Origin: Rhodospirillaceae bacterium
GTDB taxonomy: Bacteria > Pseudomonadota > Alphaproteobacteria > DSM-16000 > Inquilinaceae
Direction of reading: 5' to 3'
Assembly: GCA_020638575.1 (NCBI GenBank)
Contig: JACKIH010000003.1
Coordinates: forward strand, 3,893,001 to 3,957,000
DNA: 64,000 nt
Part shown: positions 54,665-62,200 of the stretch, in pieces
How positions within the stretch are numbered: position 1 is the first letter of the stretch
How the letters are laid out: each line of letters opens with the position of its first letter
Notes under the pieces: generated by a model
What the model was told of the DNA's origin: nothing
What the model saw: only the letters and a program-made list of their open reading frames with translations
Databases searched by the model: none
Made by a program: the position numbers and the translations under genes

Positions 54665-56461
54665 CTATGCGTCGCCGCCGGCTTCGGCCATGGCGTCGTC
54701 GATCCTGAGCTTAATCTGCGTGCGACCCTGCCAGTCGTCGCGCATCAGGCTGCCGGCCACCGCCAGCGGCACGCCGTCGCGGCTCTCCAGCAGGGCCGCC
54801 AGCGGCGTGTCGGCGACGCGGAAGGCGATCGCGTCCAGCAGCGCACCGTCGAGGCTGCGCAGCCGGCAGGAGAGGTGGCCGGTGCCCACCGGGCGCGCAT
54901 AGGCGACGCGCAGGCCGGGCACCACCAGCCGCGGTTCCGGATTGCCGGCGCCGAAGGGCCCGAGCGCCGCCAAGGCCGCTTCCGCCTCCGGCGTCGCCGC
55001 GGCGGCGGACATGACGCCGTCGGCGTCGAGTTCCGGCACATGGGGATCGCCCGCCGCCACCGCCGCGTCGAGAAAGCGGTGAAGAGCGGCCAGCCGGTCG
55101 CGCCGCACCGTGAACCCCGCCGCCATGGGGTGGCCGCCGCCCGCTTCCAAAAGGCCCTCGGCATGGGCGGCAATGATGGTGCGGCCCAGGTCGAAGCCCG
55201 GCACCGAGCGGCCCGAGCCCTTGCCGAGATCGCCGTCCATCGCCACCGCGCAGGCGGGCATGTGCAAGCGTTCGCGCAGCCGGCCCGCCACCAGCCCGAC
55301 GACGCCGGGGTGCCAGCCGTCACCCGCCGCCAGCACCACGCCGTGGCCAGCCGCCGCCTGGGCTTCCGCCTCGGCGCGCGCCGCCGCCAGGGTGTCGGCC
55401 TCCAGCGTTTTGCGGCTTTCGTTGTGGGTCGACAGGATGCCGGCGAGCCGAGCAGCCTCCGCCGCATCGTCGCCGGCCAGGAGGCGCGCGCCCATGTCCG
55501 AGCGGCCGAGCCGGCCGCCGGCATTGATGCGCGGGCCGATGGCGAAACCGCAGGAGCTGACGTCCAACGGCCGTTTCAGCCCGGCCGCTGCGGTGAGCGC
55601 GGCGATGCCTGGGTTGGCGCCGGCGCGGGCCACCGCGAGGCCCTGGCGCACGAGCGCACGGTTGAGGCCGATGAGCGGCACCACGTCGCACACGCTGCCC
55701 AACGCCACCAGGTCGAGCAGCCCGAGCAGGTCGGGCTCCGGACGTCCAGCGAACCGTCCGGCGGTCCGCAGCGCCCGGTTGAGCGCCACCAGGAAGAGGA
55801 ACACCACGCCGCAGGCCGCCAGATAGCCGAGCCCGCTGGCATCGTCCGGCCGGTTGGGGTTCACCACGGCCAGCGCCGGGGCAGGGGCGCCCGCGGTGGC
55901 GTGGTGGTCGAGCACCAGGCAGTCCACCCCCAGGGCGCGAGCGGCCTGCAGCGGCTCGGTCGCGGTGGTGCCGCAGTCCACCAGCACCAGCAGCCGGATG
56001 CCCTGGGCGGCAAGCTGTTCGACGGCCGGCACGTTGGGGCCGTAGCCTTCCGAAGAGCGATCCGGCACGTAGAGCGCCGGTTCGTCCGCCCCCACCGCCC
56101 GGAAGTAGCGCAGCACCTGGGCGGCGGACGTGGCGCCATCCACATCGTAATCGGCGAACACAGCCACCTTTTCCCCGGCCGCGATGGCGGCGGCGGCACG
56201 CGCGGCGGCGGCCTCCATGTCGGTCAGGCAGGCTGGGTCGGGCAGGGTGGTCCGCAGGGTGGGGTTGAGGTGGCCCGGCACGTCGGCACTGGCGATACCG
56301 CGGGCCGCGAGCACGCGGGCCACCAGGTCCGGCAGGCCGTGGCGGCGGCGGATCTCTGCCGCCGCGTCATCGTCGGCCGGGCGCAGCCGCCAGACCTGGC
56401 CGAGGGCGGAGCGGCGCCCGTCGAACAGGGTCCGGCCGGACGCCGCACCCGCGCCGTCCAT
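54665..56461 (-). CDS. recJ: Single-stranded-DNA-specific exonuclease RecJ
   Basis: A 598-residue 5'-3' ssDNA exonuclease of the DHH superfamily used in recombination and mismatch repair. Motifs: VFADYDVDGATSAAQV (motif I), VLVDCGTTA, CLVLDHHATAG (DHH, motif III), GLGYLAACGVVFLF and the DHHA1 region GGGHPMAAGFTVRRD. GPRINAGGRLGR also fits RecJ. The OB-like C-terminal segment follows (GAGNPEPRLVVPGLRV). Its ATG overlaps the homoserine dehydrogenase stop by one base, so the genes are translated in series. Confidence 0.95.
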   Translation of the reverse strand: MDGAGAASGRTLFDGRRSALGQVWRLRPADDDAAAEIRRRHGLPDLVARVLAARGIASADVPGHLNPTLRTTLPDPACLTDMEAAAARAAAAIAAGEKVAVFADYDVDGATSAAQVLRYFRAVGADEPALYVPDRSSEGYGPNVPAVEQLAAQGIRLLVLVDCGTTATEPLQAARALGVDCLVLDHHATAGAPAPALAVVNPNRPDDASGLGYLAACGVVFLFLVALNRALRTAGRFAGRPEPDLLGLLDLVALGSVCDVVPLIGLNRALVRQGLAVARAGANPGIAALTAAAGLKRPLDVSSCGFAIGPRINAGGRLGRSDMGARLLAGDDAAEAARLAGILSTHNESRKTLEADTLAAARAEAEAQAAAGHGVVLAAGDGWHPGVVGLVAGRLRERLHMPACAVAMDGDLGKGSGRSVPGFDLGRTIIAAHAEGLLEAGGGHPMAAGFTVRRDRLAALHRFLDAAVAAGDPHVPELDADGVMSAAAATPEAEAALAALGPFGAGNPEPRLVVPGLRVAYARPVGTGHLSCRLRSLDGALLDAIAFRVADTPLAALLESRDGVPLAVAGSLMRDDWQGRTQIKLRIDDAMAEAGGDA

Positions 56462-57762
56462 CAGTCGTCCATCTGCTCGATGCGGATCAGCCGCGGCGGT
56501 TCCAGCACGGCATCCAGCTCGGCGATGCGCGCCACGGCCCCCAGCATCTGGCGCTCGGAGGTATCGTGGGTAACGATCACCACCGGCACCGACTCGCCCG
56601 GTGCCCGGCCGCGCTGCACCAGGCTTTCCACGGAAATGGTGTGATCGCGCATGGCCGCAGCGATGTCGGCGATGACGCCCGGACGGTCGACCACCATCAA
56701 ACGCAGGTAATAGGCGCCCAAGCGGTCGTCGGGCGGGGCGACGGCCAAGGGCGGCAGCCCGTCCGCCGGGGCACCGAAGCCCGGCGGGTTGTGGCCGCGC
56801 ACCACGTCCACCAGGTCGGCGACGACGGCCGACGCGGTGGGGCCGGCACCGGCTCCGGGCCCCACCGACATCACGCTGCCCACGGGGGCGCCATGGGCTA
56901 CTACGGCGTTGAGTACGCCTTCCACCGAGGCGATGGGCTTGCCGGGCGCAATCATGGCGGGGTGCACGCGCAACGCCACCTGGCCGTTAGCACCGCGGCG
57001 GGCGATGCCCAGCAGCTTGATGCGGTAGCCGAGAATCTCGGCGAAGTCGATGTCCAGCGCGGAGATCTCGCGGATGCCTTCCACCATCACGTCGGCGAAG
57101 TCGACCCGGCCATTGAAGGCAAGCGCCGCCAGGATCGCCAGCTTGTGGGCGGCGTCGATGCCGTCCACGTCGAAGCTGGGATCGGCCTCGGCGTAGCCCA
57201 GCGCCTGGGCTTCGGCCAGCACCTCGGCGAAGTCGCGCCCGGTCTCGCGCATCTGGGTCAGGATGTAGTTGCAGGTGCCGTTGAGGATGCCGACGACGGA
57301 ATCCAGGCTGTTGGCCACCAGCCCCTCGCGCAACGTCTTGACGATGGGCAGGCCGCCGGCCACCGCCCCTTCGAAGGCGAGCGCCACGCCCTGGCGCTCG
57401 GCCGCCGGCACCAGATCGCCGCCGTGGACGGCGAGCAGCGCCTTGTTGGCGGTGACCACCGGCTTGCCGCTGGCCAGCGCCCGCTCCACCACCTTGCGGC
57501 CGGTGCCCTCGGCCCCGCCGATCAGTTCCACCACCACGTCGATCCGCGGGTCTTCGGCCAGGGCGGCGGCATCATCGAACCAGCGCACCGAGCTGAGGTC
57601 GACACCGCGGTCGCGGGTGCGGTCGCGGGCCGACACCGCATCCACCACCAGACGGTGGCCGCAACGCCGCGCCAGCAAGTCGGCGTGCTGGCTCAGCAGG
57701 CGCAGCACGCCGATGCCGACCGTGCCCAGGCCGGCAACGCCGATACGGACGGCGGGCGTCAC
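56461..57762 (-). CDS. hom: Homoserine dehydrogenase with ACT domain
   Basis: A 433-residue enzyme reducing aspartate semialdehyde to homoserine for threonine and methionine synthesis. RIGVAGLGTVGIGVLRLL is the Rossmann motif; VVTANKALLAVHG, GILNGTCNYILTQM, EADPSFDVDGIDAAHKLAILAALAFNG follow as in the family. An ACT regulatory domain occupies about residues 350-425 (YYLRLMVVDRPGVIADIAAAMRDH), suggesting feedback by threonine. The start is GTG at 57762, overlapping the aminotransferase stop by 4 bases (GTGA). Upstream in-frame sequence belongs to the aminotransferase region in another frame. Confidence 0.95.
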   Translation of the reverse strand: MTPAVRIGVAGLGTVGIGVLRLLSQHADLLARRCGHRLVVDAVSARDRTRDRGVDLSSVRWFDDAAALAEDPRIDVVVELIGGAEGTGRKVVERALASGKPVVTANKALLAVHGGDLVPAAERQGVALAFEGAVAGGLPIVKTLREGLVANSLDSVVGILNGTCNYILTQMRETGRDFAEVLAEAQALGYAEADPSFDVDGIDAAHKLAILAALAFNGRVDFADVMVEGIREISALDIDFAEILGYRIKLLGIARRGANGQVALRVHPAMIAPGKPIASVEGVLNAVVAHGAPVGSVMSVGPGAGAGPTASAVVADLVDVVRGHNPPGFGAPADGLPPLAVAPPDDRLGAYYLRLMVVDRPGVIADIAAAMRDHTISVESLVQRGRAPGESVPVVIVTHDTSERQMLGAVARIAELDAVLEPPRLIRIEQMDD

Positions 57763-59009
57763 GAGACGGCTCGGATCTGCGGTTTCGCAGGACGGCTCGG
57801 CTCGGTCCGCTCGGTGGTGGCGCGTGGCCGGTCGCCGGCCAGCATGGCCTTGATGTTGCGGGTCGCCTGGCGGATGCGGTGCTTGTTTTCCACCAGGCCG
57901 AAGCGCACGAAGCCTTCGCCGTGCTCGCCGAAGCCGACGCCGGGCGACACCGCCACCCCTGCCTTGTCCAGGAGCACCTTGGCGAATTCCAGCGAGCCCA
58001 TCTGCTCGTAGCCCGGCGGTAGCGGCGCCCAGGCGAACATGGTGGCAGGCGGGCTCGGCACATGCCAGCCGGCGGCGTTCAGGCCCTCCACCAGCACGTC
58101 GCGGCGCTCGCGATAGAGCGTGCGGATCTCCTCCACGCAATCCTGCGGGCCATTGAGCGCCGTGGCGGCCGCCACCTGGATGGGCGTGAAGGCGCCGTAG
58201 TCGAGGTAGGACTTCACCCGTGCCAACGCCGCGCACAGGCGGCGGTTGCCGGCGGCAAAGCCGATGCGCCAGCCGGGCATCGAGTAGGTCTTCGACAGGG
58301 AGTAGAACTCCACCGCGATGTCCTTGGCACCGGGGATCTGCAGGATCGAGGGCGGCGGTTTGCCGTCGAAATAGATCTCCGCATAGGCGATGTCGCTGAG
58401 GATGTAGATCTCGTGCTTACGGCAGAACTCCACGATGGGGCCGTAGAAGTCGAGGTCGACCACTTCCGTCGTCGGGTTGGCCGGGAAGTTCAGCACCACC
58501 GCCGTCGGCTTCGGCACGCTGTGCTGCACGGCGCGTTCCAACAGCGCCAGCAAGGGCGCATCGCCCGTCATGTTCAGGCTGCGGATCGCCGCCCCGGCGA
58601 TGATGAAGCCGAACATATGGATGGGGTAGCTGGGGTTGGGCGCCAGGATGATGTCGCCGGGGCTGCTGATCGCCTGCGCCAGGTTGGCCAGCCCTTCCTT
58701 CGAGCCGATGGTCACCACCACCTCGCCGTCGGGATCCAGATCCACGCCGAAGCGCCGGGCGTAGTAGCCCGCCAGGGCCTTCCTGAGACCGGGAATGCCG
58801 CGGGAGTTGGAATAGCGGTGGGTGCGCGGGTTCTGCACCGCCTCCACCAGCTTGTCGACGATGTGCCGCGGGGTGGCACTGTCCGGGTTGCCCATGCCGA
58901 AATCGATGATGTCGGCTCCGCGTGCGCGGGCCTGCGCCTTCATGGCGTTGACCTCGGCGAACACGTAGGGCGGCAGGCGCCGGATGCTGTGGAACTCTCT
59001 GTCGATCAC
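57759..59009 (-). CDS. alaC: AlaC-like class I/II aminotransferase
   Basis: A 416-residue PLP enzyme. DREFHSIRRLPPYVFAEVNAMKAQARARGADIIDFGMGNPDSATP and HRYSNSRGIPGLRKALAGYYARRFGVD closely follow AlaC-type glutamate-pyruvate aminotransferases; the PLP lysine is in FYSLSKTYSMPGWRIGF (about 240), and the Arg of FVRFGLVE binds the substrate carboxylate. Such genes are often labelled LL-diaminopimelate aminotransferase. It begins the transcript leading to hom and recJ. A C-terminal extension of about 20 polar residues is not conserved in AlaC. Confidence 0.88.
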   Translation of the reverse strand: MIDREFHSIRRLPPYVFAEVNAMKAQARARGADIIDFGMGNPDSATPRHIVDKLVEAVQNPRTHRYSNSRGIPGLRKALAGYYARRFGVDLDPDGEVVVTIGSKEGLANLAQAISSPGDIILAPNPSYPIHMFGFIIAGAAIRSLNMTGDAPLLALLERAVQHSVPKPTAVVLNFPANPTTEVVDLDFYGPIVEFCRKHEIYILSDIAYAEIYFDGKPPPSILQIPGAKDIAVEFYSLSKTYSMPGWRIGFAAGNRRLCAALARVKSYLDYGAFTPIQVAAATALNGPQDCVEEIRTLYRERRDVLVEGLNAAGWHVPSPPATMFAWAPLPPGYEQMGSLEFAKVLLDKAGVAVSPGVGFGEHGEGFVRFGLVENKHRIRQATRNIKAMLAGDRPRATTERTEPSRPAKPQIRAVS

Positions 59010-59076
59010 GGTGACGATCCCAAAGGTGAAGATCCGAAGGCTGGGCAGCTATTGGGGTGCCAGTATGGCGCTTGCT

Positions 59077-59094
59077 CCGGTGCTGCGAAAAGCA
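59077..59094. other. Small hairpin upstream of the aminotransferase gene
   Basis: GGTGCT-GCGAAA-AGCACC is a perfect 6-bp stem, about 70 bases before the ATG at 59009 in the untranslated leader. No T run follows on either strand. Role unknown. Confidence 0.35.
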
Positions 59095-59176
59095 CCCGCT
59101 TGTCCCGACACACTTGCTCTGCCGGCGGGGGACAGCCAAGCGGCGGACACGCTCCTAGAACGTCTCATGTTTCGGC

Positions 59177-59256
59177 GGCGCCGGCCCGCTTCCCCGCCTG
59201 GCCACCCAGTCCAGGATACGACCGTGGGGCACCGGGTGGGGGAGCGGGCCGGCGCC
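59177..59256. repeat. Long GC-rich inverted repeat
   Basis: Perfect 14-bp arms GGCGCCGGCCCGCT (59177-59190) and AGCGGGCCGGCGCC (59243-59256) extend inward with CCCC (59192-59195) pairing GGGG. The 50-odd-base interior can itself pair in part. It lies between the stop of the Pro-rich gene (59283) and the start of alaC, so it may act as a transcript-end structure; no T run follows on either strand. Confidence 0.65.
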
Positions 59257-59282
59257 GACTCCGCCGAAGGCAAGACGACCCC

Positions 59283-62200
59283 TTAGTCCAGGCCGATGGA
59301 GGTGCCCGACGCGGCGAAGGCTTCGCGGAACACGTCCATCGTCCGGTCGCCGGACAGCGGTGCGGCGCCGATCACCGCCGGCTGCTGGGTGACGACCAGG
59401 CGACTCGGCTGCGGCTGGAAGGTGGCCGTGGCCGTACCGCTGGCCTGCACCGGCTGCACCGGTCCGCCACCGCCGATCACCAGGGTCTGACCGGCGGATG
59501 CGGTGGCCACCGGGCCGGAGGATACACCGGTGGGCGGTGTCAGCACGATGCGGCCGGACGCGGCGGGTGCCGCAACGGCCGGGGCCGGCTGGATGGGCGG
59601 AGCGGTCAGTTGCGGGGCCGAGACTTGCGGTGCCGGCGCGTCCGCTGCGATGCGGGTAGCCAGCGACGGGCGCAGCTCGCCACCCACCAGCACCTGGCCT
59701 GCCGGCACCGCGGGAGCAGCCTGCGGCGGTTCGGCCACCGGTGCCACCGAAGGCAGATCGGCACTGGCCACGGCGGCCGGCTGGGGCGCCACCGGCAATG
59801 GCCGGACGGGCTGAGGCGCGGCCGGCTGCGGCGCTACCGGCTGTGCGGCAATCGGGCGGGGAGCCACCGCCGGCGCGGCCGGCACGTCGGCAGCGGCGAC
59901 GATGGGCGCCGGCGGTACCGGCACTGGAGCCGGGGCTGGTGGGGCCGCGGCGATGGGCGCCAGCGGCGGTTGCTCCATGGCCGGCAGTTCGGGGATCGGC
60001 TGTTCGGCGACCGGCGCCAGGGCGGCCACGCGCACCGGCTGCGCCGGCGGTTGGGCGACCGGTGCCGCGACGGGCGCCACCGGCCCGGGCGGCCTCGGGG
60101 CTTCGGCGATTTCCAGCGGCAACTCGTGCTGCACCGGCTCTACAGCGCGCACGGGCGGTTCCGCCACGCGGCGCGGCGGCTCGGACGGCATGGGCGCCAC
60201 GGCGGGGGCCGGGGTTTCCGCCACCTCCAGCGGCAATTCGTGCTGCACCGGCGGTTCGGCGGTGCGCGGGAAGTCCGGCATCGGCCGGCCAAGGCGCGGC
60301 GCCGGTGCGGCCGGCGGCGGCTCCGCAACGGCCAGGGCCGGTTGCGGCTCCGCGACGGCGGGGGCGACTTGGTGTGGGACCGGCGGCAGCTCGGCCACCT
60401 CGGGCTCGGGCTGGATCGGCGCAGGCTGGATTGACGCAGGCTGGATCGGCGCAGGCTGTGCCGGCGCAGGTTGGGCCGGTGCGGCCGCCACGGGCAATGG
60501 GGCCGGCGGCAGCGGCAGCGGCAATTCGGCGATGTCCGGCACCGGCGCGGGGCGCGGACGCTCCGCGGCGAGGGGCGACGGCCGCGGCGGCTCGGGCGCC
60601 AGGGCGGCCACCTCCAGCGCCGGCACCTCTTCGGCTGCCGGCGGCGCGCCGATGGCAAACAGCGGCAGCATCGGCGGCTCGTCCATGGCCGGCAGGACCG
60701 GCAGCGGCACATCGGTGAGCGGCGCCAGCGACGCCACCTGGAGCGGTGCCGCTTCGGCCACTGCCCCGGCCATCTCCAGCGGCCGCGCGGGGGCCGCGTC
60801 GGGGACGTCGAGGGCCTCCGGCAGCGGCGCGATCACCTGCCCGGCGGCGCCGCCGGCCAGCGGCAGGCGGGGTGCTTCGGTCAGAGCCGCGACCATCGGC
60901 TGCTCGGCCGGCAATTCGGCCAAGCCCGGCGGCAGGATGCGGCCTTCGGCAACCGCCTGCTCGAACCGTGTCACACCGGAAGTGGCAGTCCGGATGGTCG
61001 GGCGCTGCGGCAGGGCTGCGACCTGCGGCTCGGCCGGTTCGGAGGCCGCCACCGCGGTTGCCAGCGGCAGGGGTTGCGGAGCCGGGGGCAGCGGCCGCTC
61101 GGCGACGGGACTGGGGATGCGCTCAACCGGCCGCACGATGGTCGGCGCCGGCTGCGGGGCGGGCGGCAGCGGCCGTGCGGCGATGGCGGCGGGCGTGCGC
61201 TCCACCGGTTGCACCGTGGCCGGCGGCGGAGCGGGCAACGGCCGGGCGGCAAGCTCCGGCACCACGGGTGCGGGAACGGCCTCGACCGGACCGGGCAGCG
61301 GCGGCAGCGGCGATGCCGGCGGGCTCAGCTCGGCCACCTCCAACTGCGGGGCGGCCGGCGCCGGTTCGGGCGGCAGCGCCTGCGTGGTGTAGACGGGCAG
61401 TGCCGGCGGTTCGCCGAGGGCGGCAAGCTGGGGCAGCGGCTGGTCGAGGTTCGGGCGCAGGTCCGGCGCTTCCACCGGCAGGTCCACGGGCGTGTCTACG
61501 GCGAACTCGGCCACCTGTGGCGGCTGGACCGGCGCTGCGGGCAGCGGGGCCAGCGGGCGCGGTGCCACCTCGACCGGCGCCACTGCCGGCGGCTCCGGCA
61601 ACGCTTCGGGCAGTGGCGGCAGCGGCTGCGCGTCCGCGACGATGCGGCCGGCGGCCCCACCGGTCAGCGGCTGCGGCTGGGCCGGCGCTTCGGAGACCTG
61701 GGCGGGGACCTGGGCGGAGACTTGGGCGGGCAGGATGCGGCCATCGGCGAGCGCCCGCTCGAAGCGGCTGGACCCGGCGCCCGGGCGGACGATCGGGCGG
61801 TCCGGCAGGGCTGCGACCTGCGGCTCGGCCGGTTCCGGAGCCTCCACCGCGGCCGCGATGCGGGTGGGAGCCGGCAGAGGTGCCGGGGGCAGCGGCTGCT
61901 CGGCGATGGGGGTGGGCAGGCGTTCCACCGGTCGGGCGAACACCGGGGCCGGTCGCGGTGCCGGCTCTGCGGGCCGGTCGGCAATGGTCGCAGGCGGGCG
62001 CACAACCGGTCCGGCGAGAGCCGGCGGCGGCGCCGGGAGTGGCCGTTCGGCGAGGTCCGGGACTGCAGGTTCAGGCGTCGGCGGCAGCGGCCGCGGCACG
62101 ATGGGCTGCGCCAACTCGGCCACCTCAAGCTGTGGCTGCACCGGCTGCGGGGCGGCGATCGGCCCGGCCTGGGCGGCATAGAGCGGCAGCATGGGCGGCT

